Source of the DNA: Limnohabitans sp.
GTDB taxonomy: Bacteria; Pseudomonadota; Gammaproteobacteria; Burkholderiales; Burkholderiaceae_C
NCBI GenBank assembly: GCA_030729445.1
Contig: JANQXJ010000187.1
Span: 1 to 62,931 of the forward strand
Direction of reading: 5' to 3'
Length of the DNA: 62,931 nt
Part shown: piece by piece, positions 45,342 through 54,283 of the stretch
Layout: the number at the start of each line of letters is the position of its first letter
How positions within the stretch are numbered: position 1 is the stretch's first letter
The notes under the pieces: model-generated
What the model was told of the DNA's origin: nothing
The model's input: only the letters and a program-made list of their open reading frames with translations
The model's database searches: none
Made by a program: the position numbers and the translations under genes

Positions 45342-46943
45342 TTACTTTCGGAACATCGCCAGCATGCGCTGGGTAACAGCAAAGCCGCCAAACATATTGA
45401 TGGCCGTGAGCACCAAGGCCAAAGCGGCCAGGATGCCAATCAGCGTGTTGGGGCGGCCGGCTGCCGCCATGGGCGAAATCTGCACCAGCGCACCGATAGC
45501 GATGATGGAGCTGATCGCGTTGGTCACGCTCATGAGCGGGGTGTGCAGCGCGGGCTTGACGTTCCAGACCACCATGTAACCCACAAAGCAGGCCAACACA
45601 AACACCGTGAAGTGCGACAAGAAAGCAGCGGGGGCATACGCACCCACCAGCACCAGCAGCACGGCGGCGACCGCCGACACGATGAGCAACTGGCCCACCG
45701 GCATGGGGCCGGAGGGCTCGCCGTGGCCGTGGCCTTTTTTAGCAGCAGGCGCGGCGGCGGGCTTGGGGGCAGGCTTGGGGGCCACCACCAAAGGCGGGGC
45801 TGGCCAGGTGATTTGACCGTCCTTGATGACCGTCAGGCCCCGAATAGCGTCGTCTTCCATGTTGACGTTGATCACGCCGTCCTTGGTCTTGCACAACTCT
45901 TCCGTCAAGCGGAACAGGTTGGTGCCGTACAACGTGGACGACTGACGCGCCATGCGCGAAGCCAGATCGGTGTAACCCACGATGGTCACACCGTGCTTGA
46001 CCACGGCTTTGCCGGGTTCGGTCAGTTCGCAGTTGCCGCCTTGCTCGGCGGCCATGTCCACGATCACGCTGCCGGGCTTCATGCTTTGCACCATCTCGGC
46101 GGTGATCAGCTTGGGCGCTGGTTTTCCGGGGATCAACGCGGTGGTGATGATGATGTCGCACTCTTTGGCTTGCTTGGCGTACATCTCGCGCTGCGCAGCC
46201 TGGAAGCCTTCGCTCATGACCTTGGCGTAACCGCCGCCGCCCGAGCCTTCTTCTTCGTAATCCACCTTGACGAACTCACCACCCAGCGAGACCACCTGGT
46301 CGGCAACTTCGGCGCGGGTGTCGTTGGCGCGCACGATGGCACCTAGGCTGGCGGCCGCACCAATGGCGGCCAAACCGGCCACACCGGCACCGGCAATGAA
46401 CACTTTGGCGGGCGGCACTTTGCCTGCAGCCGTGATCTGGCCGTTGAAAAAGCGACCAAAGGCGTTGGCCGACTCGACCACCGCACGGTAGCCGCTGACA
46501 CCGGCCATCGAAGTCAAGGCGTCCATCTTCTGGGCGCGGCTCAATGTGCGGGGCAAGGCGTCAATGGAGAGCGCCGTGACTTTTTTAGCGGCCAACATCT
46601 GCATCAAGTCGGGGTTTTGGGCGGGCCACAAGAAGCCGATCAGCGTCTGGCCTTCGTGCATCAGCGCCACTTCGTCGGGTGTGGGGGCACGCACTTTAAA
46701 GACAATGTCGCTGCCGCTCCACAGCGCCGCCGCGCTCGGCGCAATCGTGGCGCCGGCTTCCACATAGGCCGCATCCGACAGGTCGGCGAGTTCGCCCGCG
46801 CCCTGCTCCACCACCACGGCAAAACCGAGTTTGACCAGCTTGGTCACCGCATCAGGGACTGAGGCTACCCGTTTTTCACCGGGGAAAATCTCTCGGGGTA
46901 CGCCAATGCGCTGAGGCTTGGGGGCGTGATCGCCTGTTTGCAT
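45342..46943 (-). CDS. pntA: NAD(P) transhydrogenase subunit alpha
   Basis: A 533-residue single-chain alpha subunit, with domain I and the membrane segments fused. The NAD(H)-binding domain I has IGVPREIFPGEKRVA at the start, VFIAGAGVAGLAAIGAA as the dinucleotide fold, and GSVIVDMAAEQGGNCE. An Ala/Pro/Lys linker (PKPAPKPAAAPAAKKGHGHG, about 400-420) leads to four C-terminal membrane helices. The start at 46943 is preceded by GAGGAG; a 21-codon extension is rejected. It is divergent from the NUDIX gene. Confidence 0.96.
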   Translation of the reverse strand: MQTGDHAPKPQRIGVPREIFPGEKRVASVPDAVTKLVKLGFAVVVEQGAGELADLSDAAYVEAGATIAPSAAALWSGSDIVFKVRAPTPDEVALMHEGQTLIGFLWPAQNPDLMQMLAAKKVTALSIDALPRTLSRAQKMDALTSMAGVSGYRAVVESANAFGRFFNGQITAAGKVPPAKVFIAGAGVAGLAAIGAAASLGAIVRANDTRAEVADQVVSLGGEFVKVDYEEEGSGGGGYAKVMSEGFQAAQREMYAKQAKECDIIITTALIPGKPAPKLITAEMVQSMKPGSVIVDMAAEQGGNCELTEPGKAVVKHGVTIVGYTDLASRMARQSSTLYGTNLFRLTEELCKTKDGVINVNMEDDAIRGLTVIKDGQITWPAPPLVVAPKPAPKPAAAPAAKKGHGHGEPSGPMPVGQLLIVSAVAAVLLVLVGAYAPAAFLSHFTVFVLACFVGYMVVWNVKPALHTPLMSVTNAISSIIAIGALVQISPMAAAGRPNTLIGILAALALVLTAINMFGGFAVTQRMLAMFRK

Positions 46944-47175
46944 GAATGTCTCCTCACTCAATCCACAAAAAAAGTATGGCCAATTTGAAAGCTTAACCGA
47001 AGTCAACGAATACAGGCCCGGTGCAAGTCCTTCACGACATCGCCAAGAAAATTAAAAACCCAATAATATCAGCTATGACTAATATTAAAGGAGGACTTTC
47101 CCCGCTCAAGCACCTTTTTGGTGCCCTCGCAAGGCTCTTGATATTTCTTGCGTTTGTCACACCGATAATCTGGAC
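46944..47175. other. A+T-rich divergent intergenic region, pntA/NUDIX
   Basis: This 232-nt gap is visibly richer in A+T than its surroundings, especially 47035-47095. It holds a small inverted repeat TAATAT (47064-47069) / ATATTA (47082-47087) and a strong AAAGGAGG (47087-47094) with no start codon at suitable distance. GATAAT at 47163 lies only about 8 nt before the NUDIX ATG. The pntA promoter must be here, but I cannot place its hexamers with confidence. Confidence 0.5.
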
Positions 47176-47670
47176 ATGGACAACCGCTGGAAACCCAACG
47201 TCACCGTGGCCGCCATCATCGAGCGTGATGGCCGCTACCTCTTGATCGAAGAGCACACCCAAGAGGGTTTGCGCCTGAACAACCCCGCAGGCCATCTCGA
47301 TCCGGGAGAGTCGCCCGAACAGGCCTGCGCCCGCGAAGCCCTGGAGGAAACAGCACAGCCCTTCACACCCACCGCCTTGGTGGGGATTTACCTCTCCCGC
47401 TTTCAGCGCCCGGCAACCGGCGAAGACATCACTTATGTGCGCATGGCTTTTTGCGGCGACGTCGGCGAGTTGCAGCCCCATCTGAGCCTGGACGAGGGCA
47501 TCGTGCGCACACTCTGGATGACCCCAGAGGAAGTGCGAGCAAGCGCTGAGCGCCACCGCAGCCCCCTGGTCTTGCGCTGCATCGAAGACCACCTGGCCGG
47601 ACAACGCTTTCCACTCGCGGTGATCCACACCGACCCGGCTGTGGCCAATTTGCCGCCCTTGTCGAGATGA
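47176..47670 (+). CDS. NUDIX hydrolase (NudJ-like)
   Basis: A 164-residue hydrolase of nucleoside-diphosphate-linked substrates. The complete Nudix box G-x5-E-x7-REUxEE is at 39-61 (GHLDPGESPEQ then ACAREALEETA). The framing NVTVAAIIERDGRYLLIEE and RLNNPAGHL resemble NudJ, a phosphatase for thiamine and other nucleotides, but the substrate is uncertain. The stop overlaps the start of the TauE/SafE gene by 4 nt, so the two are co-translated. No clear Shine-Dalgarno sequence precedes the ATG at 47176. Confidence 0.9.
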   Translation: MDNRWKPNVTVAAIIERDGRYLLIEEHTQEGLRLNNPAGHLDPGESPEQACAREALEETAQPFTPTALVGIYLSRFQRPATGEDITYVRMAFCGDVGELQPHLSLDEGIVRTLWMTPEEVRASAERHRSPLVLRCIEDHLAGQRFPLAVIHTDPAVANLPPLSR

Positions 47671-48428
47671 GCCCCGATCTGCCAAATGGCGCCCTGTGGC
47701 TGCTCACGGGCGCGGCTGCTTTCGCCGCGGGCGTGCTCAACGCCATCGCTGGGGGTGGCAGCTTCCTCACTTTTCCAGCCCTGGTGTTTGCCGGTGTGCC
47801 GCCCTTGGCCGCCAACGCCACCAGCGCCATGGCCGTCAGCCCAGGTTACCTGGGCAGTGTGCTGGGCTTTCGATCGGAACTGCAAACCCTGCCCCGCGCC
47901 CTGCTTCAACGGGAAGTGGCCATTGCTGCGGTGGGTGGCTTGATCGGCGCGGGCTTGCTTTTGGTCACCCCGGCAAGGGTGTTCTCCGGCTTGGTGCCTT
48001 GGTTGCTGCTGCTGGCGACAGCCTTGTTTGCGGCAGGCCCCTGGCTCGCACGGCGCAATTCAGGTCAGGGCCACCCTGCCTGGCGGCTGCCGGGCCTGAT
48101 GGGCGTGGCCATTTACGGCGGCTACTTCAACGGCGGCCTGGGTATTTTGTTGATGGCGCTGTACACCCTGACGGGTGAGAGCCGGCTGAACACGGTCAAC
48201 GCGCTGAAAAACCTCAACTCTTTTGTGCTTTCCCTCTTGTCGGTGGCCGCCTTTGCGGTGGCCGGGGCCATTGTCTGGCCGCAGGCGCTTTGGATGATGG
48301 CGCTGGCCACAGCGGGTGGCTGGGCCGGTGCGCGACTGGCCAAGCGCTTGCCCGTGCGTTGGGTGCGCTGGCTGGTGATCGGCACGGGTTTGGTGATGAG
48401 TGTGGTGTTTTTCACGCGAACGGGCTGA
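47667..48428 (+). CDS. TauE/SafE-family membrane permease (putative sulfite/organosulfonate exporter)
   Basis: A 253-residue membrane protein with about eight hydrophobic helices. The family pattern is clear in both halves: GVLNAIAGGGSFLTFPALVF near 22-41 and the second GGYFNGGLGILLM near 150. TauE/SafE proteins export sulfite, sulfoacetate or other small anions; which one cannot be told. It overlaps the NUDIX gene by 4 nt and converges on the SGNH gene with a 20-nt gap. Confidence 0.9.
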   Translation: MSPDLPNGALWLLTGAAAFAAGVLNAIAGGGSFLTFPALVFAGVPPLAANATSAMAVSPGYLGSVLGFRSELQTLPRALLQREVAIAAVGGLIGAGLLLVTPARVFSGLVPWLLLLATALFAAGPWLARRNSGQGHPAWRLPGLMGVAIYGGYFNGGLGILLMALYTLTGESRLNTVNALKNLNSFVLSLLSVAAFAVAGAIVWPQALWMMALATAGGWAGARLAKRLPVRWVRWLVIGTGLVMSVVFFTRTG

Positions 48429-48448
48429 ACCCGTCCTGCACGCCCCAT

Positions 48449-49894
48449 TCAGCGGTTGGCAGCAGGTGCAGCCGAGTCTTCAAACAGGGCCGGGCCCCAG
48501 CCCAAATCTTTCGCCATCAACTGTGCCAAGCGCTGGTAACCGGGTACCGTGAAGTGGATCAGGTCCCGCGCCATCAAAGGCGGGTTTTGCCGGGCCCATC
48601 GGTACGCACTGCCCGCGCCCCCCATGGCCTCGAACATGCTCCAAGCATGGCAACCATGGGACTGCGCCACCTGCTTTTGAATGCGGCCAATCTCATCGTG
48701 GACCCGGGTAAAACGCAGCACATCGGGAACGGCTTTCTTTTTGGCTTGAGGTGAAGATTTGCCGCCTTTTTGGGATCGCCGCAACAACACGCCCCGGTCA
48801 CCCGGCGCCATCAGCAAGCAGGCCGTTTGCGGAAATACCGCTCGCCACTGGGAGACCGAGGCCTCCAGCATCTGCCGATAAGACTGGGCACTGAAAGGCT
48901 GGACATTGCCCTCGTTGGTGCCAAAAGCCAAGACCACCAAGTCATAAGGCGGCTCAGGCCACCATGGCGTCATTGACTCGGCCCGCACATGCCGCCAGCC
49001 GCCCACCGTGGCACCGGGATAAGCAAACACATCCATTTGCAATCGCACAGATGGGGCCACTGGCCACTCCAGACCCTGCAGGCGAAAAGGCCCTTGCACC
49101 ACCCGCAAAGCCAAGGTGGACATGGCCTCTTGGGCCGCCAACTCCAGCACGGCAGCCCCCTGTGGACCCTGCAAGTTGATAATTTGCTCGGGACCCGCGT
49201 CCACCCGCAGCGCCAGCAAAATGGGGCGCTCGGTCTGCTGGTGAAGCAGGCGCACGCGGGCATGCTCGGCACGACCGGCTGCGTTTCGCAGGTCCATCGA
49301 CAACCAAGCCCCGTCCTGGCGGCTGAGCATGTTGACCAAACCGGGGCCGGGGTGCGCCGCTCCAGCGCTTTGGGCATGGGCGGGCTCATACTGCCAATCG
49401 GGGCTCACGCAGGTTTTGCGAAGGGGCAAACGAACGCCGGCACGCCCCAGACTGGCCGGCACAAATTGCGCACGCATTTGTTCAGGTGCAAGAGCCGACA
49501 AGCGCTGCAACTCCTGCGTGAAAAACCCTGCGGCCAAGTGGCTATCGCCCCAAATGCCCACGCGTAAAACCGACGCATTCGCGCGAGACCACAAAGACGC
49601 GTCGGCAGGGCCTGTCAAGGCGCCGGGCTCAGCCCTTGGGGAGTCGGGCTTGGACAAGGCCGTCACCTGCTGGTCAACCTCGGTCTGATCAGGCCATTCG
49701 ACCGGGTCGGGATCGATGGCTCGAGGGGGCTTACTTGCAGGGGCAGCTAAACCACATTTCAAATCCGGCACATCGGGCTGAGCCTGCACCTGCATTAAGG
49801 TGATCGGCGCTGAGCCGGCTTGAGCCTGGGCTGGGGCACAACAACAGGCCAAGACCCCACAAAAAAACATGTGCCTAGGGGACATCCAGTTCAT
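48449..49894 (-). CDS. Exported SGNH/GDSL hydrolase of the O-acylation operon
   Basis: A 481-residue secreted protein with a signal peptide ending near AQAQA (residue 26). A Pro-rich spacer (27-105) precedes the SGNH fold: VGIWGDSHLAAGF with nucleophile Ser118, LAFGTNEGN as the block III Asn segment, and DLIH with Asp444/His447 as the last block. Such proteins transfer or remove acetyl groups on cell-wall or surface glycans. The start at 49894 overlaps the stop of the DUF459 gene by 4 nt; a 63-codon extension is rejected. It is the last gene of the four-gene operon. The exact acceptor is unknown. Confidence 0.82.
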   Translation of the reverse strand: MNWMSPRHMFFCGVLACCCAPAQAQAGSAPITLMQVQAQPDVPDLKCGLAAPASKPPRAIDPDPVEWPDQTEVDQQVTALSKPDSPRAEPGALTGPADASLWSRANASVLRVGIWGDSHLAAGFFTQELQRLSALAPEQMRAQFVPASLGRAGVRLPLRKTCVSPDWQYEPAHAQSAGAAHPGPGLVNMLSRQDGAWLSMDLRNAAGRAEHARVRLLHQQTERPILLALRVDAGPEQIINLQGPQGAAVLELAAQEAMSTLALRVVQGPFRLQGLEWPVAPSVRLQMDVFAYPGATVGGWRHVRAESMTPWWPEPPYDLVVLAFGTNEGNVQPFSAQSYRQMLEASVSQWRAVFPQTACLLMAPGDRGVLLRRSQKGGKSSPQAKKKAVPDVLRFTRVHDEIGRIQKQVAQSHGCHAWSMFEAMGGAGSAYRWARQNPPLMARDLIHFTVPGYQRLAQLMAKDLGWGPALFEDSAAPAANR

Positions 49895-50883
49895 GGCTGC
49901 TGGGCCTTCGCAATGTGGTCCAGCAAAGCTTGGTTGATCATCCTCAGGCCTGAAGGTGCCAGGTGAATGCCATCGTTGGCACGCAGATTCACCCGTTGCC
50001 CATCTTCTTTGAGTTTGAATTTTTGGTAGGGCTTTGACAAAGCGCCAATCAAAGGCTCCGTGGCCAGGTAATCCGTCCCCCATTGCGCGGCCCGCTCATG
50101 AAAGATGTGGTTTTGCAGGACCGCACCATCCCGTATCCGACCTTCCTTCATAACGGGTAAACCCACCCAGATCACACGCACCTTGCGCTGCACGGCGGCA
50201 GACAGCACCTCGTCCACTCGCAATGCGTAATTCAAAGCCCAGCCAGGTGATGGAAACAAATGTCGACGCCCGTCGGCCAACATGTCCCAAGGGTCATTGG
50301 GGCCCAAAAAAATCACCACCAGGGTCAGATTTTGAGCATCCATTTCGTCGACCATGCGCACGGGCCAGTCGAAGTGTCGACGCACGGTCAGACCCGTACT
50401 TTGGCGGCTCAAGTCCTGCACTTGCCAATCGGGGTGCAAGCGCATGATGTCGCGCATAAACAAGGGGGCAATGCCCTGCATCATCGAGTCCCCGGCCAGC
50501 AAAATACGCTGTGGACCAGGGGCCAACTTTTGCTGCGCCAATGTGGCCAGAAACTCCCCAGGTGGCAAGGGTGAGGGCAGATCCTTCAGCTGCGGGGCCT
50601 CGGGCGTGCGCTGGGGAGGCGCTTGGACCTCTTGCACGTCCGTCGAGGATGGCCAATTCAAACGGAACAATGGCCGGGCGCCACCCGAGCGGACGCGCTC
50701 ATCCAGCCAGCGTGCAGGCGCAAACAAGGCATCAGCCACAGCTGGTGGCAAGGCCGCCTCCAGACTGAAATGGTAACGAGCACCAAGGTACTTTTCGAGG
50801 GAGGTCAACCAACTTACACAGACCAGCAAGGCCATGCCCGGCAATAGCCAGCTGAGTTGACGTGCAGACAGGTAACGGCGCAT
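49891..50883 (-). CDS. DUF459-family SGNH-like membrane-anchored protein
   Basis: A 330-residue protein anchored by one N-terminal helix (LSWLLPGMALLVCVSWL, about 10-26), with the rest outside the membrane. After a Pro-rich linker (75-115) come ILLAGDSMMQG with Ser133, FLGPNDPWDM, and NDGIHLAPSG with Asp304/His307, a complete SGNH-type set. DUF459 proteins commonly accompany MBOAT acyltransferases and probably pass the acyl group to a glycan. One nt separates its ATG from the MBOAT stop. A 41-codon upstream extension into the MBOAT gene is rejected. Confidence 0.82.
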   Translation of the reverse strand: MRRYLSARQLSWLLPGMALLVCVSWLTSLEKYLGARYHFSLEAALPPAVADALFAPARWLDERVRSGGARPLFRLNWPSSTDVQEVQAPPQRTPEAPQLKDLPSPLPPGEFLATLAQQKLAPGPQRILLAGDSMMQGIAPLFMRDIMRLHPDWQVQDLSRQSTGLTVRRHFDWPVRMVDEMDAQNLTLVVIFLGPNDPWDMLADGRRHLFPSPGWALNYALRVDEVLSAAVQRKVRVIWVGLPVMKEGRIRDGAVLQNHIFHERAAQWGTDYLATEPLIGALSKPYQKFKLKEDGQRVNLRANDGIHLAPSGLRMINQALLDHIAKAQQP

Positions 50884-50884
50884 A

Positions 50885-52297
50885 TCAAAAACGGTAATAA
50901 ATGAAACTGGGCACACCCTCAGGGGCCCCGTAGAGCAACACACACCACAGCAATACCAACACGATACCGCCCGCCACTGGCCCCAAACGTGCCAGCGATG
51001 CCACACTTCGTCGCTGCCACCACAAGGCCCATGGGCTCAAGCCCAAAACCAAAGTCGCAATGCCCAACAAGGTCCACCAAGGCATTTGCTCAGCTTGCCA
51101 AAAACCAGCCGGACTGTGCCACAAACCTTGCAACATGAGCAGCGCCTGGGGCACCGAATCGGCCCTGAAAAACACCCAGGCCACAGTGACAAAAACAAAG
51201 GTCAGAATTTGTGCGGCCCAACGCGGCCAAGCCGGCATGCCCCAACGCTTGGCCGTGTTTTGAACCACCACGCCCAAACCGTGCAACAAACCCCACACCA
51301 CAAAAGTCCAATTGGCACCGTGCCACAAACCACTGATCAGCATGCCTGTCAACACATTGAGCTGCGTTCGGCCCCAGCCCAATCGGTTTCCCCCCATGGG
51401 GATGTAAATGTAATCACGGATGAAACTCGACAAGGACACATGCCAACGTGTCCAGAAATCGGACAGATTACGGGCCAAATACGGCTGGCGAAAATTGACC
51501 GGTAAACGGTATCCCAGCAACAAAGCCAAGCCCGTCACGACCAGGGTGTAGCCTGCAAAATCCAGAAAAATCTGCAAGCTGTAGCCCAGCATGGCCGCTG
51601 CCAACGAGACACTCGCGTATTGGTCCGGATACTTGTAAACCGGATCCACCACCTGCGCTGACAACCAGGACGCCAACACCACCTTTTGCAACAAACCCAA
51701 AGTGATCATGTACAAGGCCAACCAAGCTTGGCGAGGACGCCCCACGCACCGGGCAGGGTCCGACGCGTCGGTCTGGGCAAAAAAATGTTCCGCACGCCAA
51801 ATGGGTCCTGCAAACAAGGTCGGCCAAAAGCTCAGGAACAACAGCACATTCGGCCAAGAGCGGGCCAAAGCGGGTGTACGCCCCACCATGACCAGGTAGC
51901 TCACCGCCTGAAAGGTAAAAAACGACACGCCCACTGGGGCCACCCAATCGGCCACAGGCAACAAGGACACAAAGCCTGTGAGCTGCAACAGGGTCTGAAA
52001 GGTCTCCCGGGCAAACTCATAATATTTGAGGAAAACCAGAAAAGAACCGGCCAGCCACAGGCCCAGTACCCAAGGCAAACGGCCAGCCCCAGCCCGCTGC
52101 ATCCAGCGGCCCAAAGCCCAAATCACCGTGCTGTAAGCCAACAAAACCCATGCAAAAACGGGTACCCAGGTGGCGTACAAGCCATAAGCTGAGGCGATAA
52201 GCAAAATGCGCTGCGCACGAGGGTTCTCCGCCAAAGACCAGTAAATCGGCAAAAAAACCAAAAATAGCAGTGCGAACTCGGGCGAGACAAAACTCAT
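50885..52297 (-). CDS. MBOAT-family membrane O-acyltransferase (AlgI/PatA-like)
   Basis: A 470-residue polytopic membrane protein with about 11 helices. Conserved MBOAT elements are FLKYYEF (88-94), PVGVSFFTFQAVSY (121-134), DFWTRWHVSLSSF with His286, YIYIPMGGNR, and the catalytic His326 in SGLWHGANWTFVVWG. AlgI, PatA and DltB move acyl groups across the membrane for glycan O-acylation. No alginate or teichoic acid genes are nearby. It begins 10 nt after the transglycosylase stop and is followed by two SGNH-type proteins. Confidence 0.92.
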   Translation of the reverse strand: MSFVSPEFALLFLVFLPIYWSLAENPRAQRILLIASAYGLYATWVPVFAWVLLAYSTVIWALGRWMQRAGAGRLPWVLGLWLAGSFLVFLKYYEFARETFQTLLQLTGFVSLLPVADWVAPVGVSFFTFQAVSYLVMVGRTPALARSWPNVLLFLSFWPTLFAGPIWRAEHFFAQTDASDPARCVGRPRQAWLALYMITLGLLQKVVLASWLSAQVVDPVYKYPDQYASVSLAAAMLGYSLQIFLDFAGYTLVVTGLALLLGYRLPVNFRQPYLARNLSDFWTRWHVSLSSFIRDYIYIPMGGNRLGWGRTQLNVLTGMLISGLWHGANWTFVVWGLLHGLGVVVQNTAKRWGMPAWPRWAAQILTFVFVTVAWVFFRADSVPQALLMLQGLWHSPAGFWQAEQMPWWTLLGIATLVLGLSPWALWWQRRSVASLARLGPVAGGIVLVLLWCVLLYGAPEGVPSFIYYRF

Positions 52298-52307
52298 GCA
52301 AGACCGT

Positions 52308-53036
52308 TCACTGGGTGGGCACCTTCAGACCTGCGGCCACCTGATCGAGCAGCAACTGCTCCGATTGGACCTTGGCCAAATAACCGCCATCTTCCGTCAG
52401 TCCATAGCCGCCCAAGTAGAACTTGAGGCCGCCTTCGACCGAGCCATCACGCAGCTTGATGGCATCGGCCAAAACACTGGCACCCACACGCAAATTGGAG
52501 ATCGGGTCAAAAGCCGCCAGCTTGCCCCCGTAGATTTCATACCGGTGAGCGTGGATCCCGGTCATGACCTGCATCAGGCCTTGAGCCCCTGCATGGCTTT
52601 GGACATAAGGGTGAAAGTTGGATTCAATGGCCATCACCGCCAAAATCAAATGGGGTGCGAGTTTGTATTTTTTACCCAACACATGGGCTTCGGCCACCAA
52701 TGCAGCCAGGGGTTCAGGGGCCACTTTGTACTTTTGCCCCAACCAGACCGCAACAGCCGCCTGCTGCGCGGGCAGATCTTCCAAATGCACCGCTGTTGCC
52801 CGCTCGGCGGTATTTTCTGGCAGCCAAGACAACAACACCTGACGCTCACGCAACCAATCGACCAGCGCACCCTCCACCTGGTTCAACCATTGGGGCTGCC
52901 ACCACAAGGCCACAACGATGGCGGCCACACCCAAACCCACCATGGCCAAGCCACTGTGGGTCACGATGAACAGGCCTCGCGCGGTGTCGCGCAGGAAAGT
53001 TCGGATGGGGGGGCACCATGTGCAATGCAAGATCAT
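52308..53036 (-). CDS. Lytic murein transglycosylase (SLT domain), first gene of the O-acylation operon
   Basis: A 242-residue protein with one N-terminal membrane helix (about 29-46) and a periplasmic SLT/GH23 domain. Catalytic Glu138 lies in AIESNFHPYVQSHAGAQGLM, followed by DPISNLRVGASVL and a YLGGYG-type segment. It cleaves the MurNAc-GlcNAc bond to 1,6-anhydro ends. It is divergent from mnmA (73-nt gap) and only 10 nt before the MBOAT gene, hence likely in one operon with it. O-acetylated MurNAc blocks these enzymes, so linkage to an acyltransferase may be meaningful. Confidence 0.88.
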   Translation of the reverse strand: MILHCTWCPPIRTFLRDTARGLFIVTHSGLAMVGLGVAAIVVALWWQPQWLNQVEGALVDWLRERQVLLSWLPENTAERATAVHLEDLPAQQAAVAVWLGQKYKVAPEPLAALVAEAHVLGKKYKLAPHLILAVMAIESNFHPYVQSHAGAQGLMQVMTGIHAHRYEIYGGKLAAFDPISNLRVGASVLADAIKLRDGSVEGGLKFYLGGYGLTEDGGYLAKVQSEQLLLDQVAAGLKVPTQ

Positions 53037-53109
53037 TTGGAAGAACCAGCGGGCATTATAAATTTTCGCCAGCAGCTAACCAAGGCCTCGCCCACAGGAT
53101 AATTCGGGC

Positions 53110-54282
53110 ATGTCTCATCTAGCACGCGTGGTCGTCGGCTTGTCCGGCGGCGTCGATTCAGCCGTCACCGCCCATCTGCTCAAACAGCAAGGGCATGAGG
53201 TCATTGGCATCTTCATGAAGAACTGGGAAGACGACGATGACAGCGAATACTGCTCCTCCAACATTGACTTTGTAGATGCCGCTGCCGTGGCCGATGTGCT
53301 GGGTATCGAGATTGAGCATGTCAATTTTGCGGCCGATTACAAAGACCGGGTTTTTTCGGAATTTGTGCGCGAATACCAAGCCGGGCGCACACCCAACCCG
53401 GACATCCTGTGCAATGCCGAGATCAAGTTCAAGTCGTTTTTGGACCATGCGATGCGGGTGGGGGCAGAAAAAATCGCCACGGGCCACTATGCCCGGGTGC
53501 GGCAAAACGCCGCCAGCGGTCTATTTGAGTTGCTCAAAGGCCTAGACCCCAGCAAAGACCAAAGCTATTTTTTACACCGCCTGAATCAGGCGCAGCTGTC
53601 CAAAACCCTGTTTCCGGTGGGTGAGTTGCACAAAACCGAAGTGCGCCGCATGGCCGAAGAGATTGGACTGCCCAACGCCAAAAAGAAAGACTCGACCGGC
53701 ATTTGTTTCATTGGCGAGCGGCCGTTTCGCGAGTTTTTGAACCGCTACATCTCCAAAGAACCCGGTCCGATCAAAGACCCCACAGGCCGCACCATTGGCC
53801 GACATGTGGGTCTGAGTTTTTACACCTTAGGCCAGCGCCAAGGGTTGGGCATTGGTGGGCTCAAGGCCAAAGGCGCAGAAATGAAGGCGTTGCAAGCCCA
53901 AGGTTTGCGGGGCGCGGGTGAACACACCCCTTGGTTTGTGGCCCGCAAAGACATCCCCAACAACACCTTGTGGGTGGTTCAAGGCCATGACCACCCCTGG
54001 CTGTTGTCGCCCCAGTTGCAAGCCACCGATGTGAGCTGGTGCGCGGGCCAGGCTCCTACGCCAGGCGCATATGCGGCCAAAACGCGTTACCGCCAGGTCG
54101 ATGCGCCATGCAGCTTGCAAGGGCTTGGCATGCCCGATGGGGCAGCGGGGTTTGAGCTGTCGTTCAGCGAGCACCAATGGGCAGTGACCCCTGGCCAGAG
54201 CGCAGTGCTGTACGACGGCGAAGTGTGTTTGGGCGGCGGCGTGATCCAGTCGGCCAGCGCCTGCCCCCCAACAACGGACTGA
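53110..54282 (+). CDS. mnmA: tRNA-specific 2-thiouridylase
   Basis: Thiolates U34 of tRNA-Lys, -Glu and -Gln using ATP. The 390-residue protein has the PP-loop VVGLSGGVDSAVTAHLL at the start, the FMKNWEDDDDSEYCSS segment, the first catalytic Cys in PDILCNAEIKF, and the second in DSTGICFIGERPF. The C-terminal beta-barrel runs from about 220. The ATG at 53110 has family-like sequence directly after it. It ends 1 nt from the tcuB stop, in convergent orientation. Confidence 0.97.
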   Translation: MSHLARVVVGLSGGVDSAVTAHLLKQQGHEVIGIFMKNWEDDDDSEYCSSNIDFVDAAAVADVLGIEIEHVNFAADYKDRVFSEFVREYQAGRTPNPDILCNAEIKFKSFLDHAMRVGAEKIATGHYARVRQNAASGLFELLKGLDPSKDQSYFLHRLNQAQLSKTLFPVGELHKTEVRRMAEEIGLPNAKKKDSTGICFIGERPFREFLNRYISKEPGPIKDPTGRTIGRHVGLSFYTLGQRQGLGIGGLKAKGAEMKALQAQGLRGAGEHTPWFVARKDIPNNTLWVVQGHDHPWLLSPQLQATDVSWCAGQAPTPGAYAAKTRYRQVDAPCSLQGLGMPDGAAGFELSFSEHQWAVTPGQSAVLYDGEVCLGGGVIQSASACPPTTD

Positions 54283-54283
54283 C

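Noticed and set aside
47021..47245. Small hydrophobic open frame (74 codons) overlapping the NUDIX start
   Set aside because: Runs into the NUDIX gene in another frame, has no family similarity, and the good AAAGGAGG lies inside it rather than before a start.
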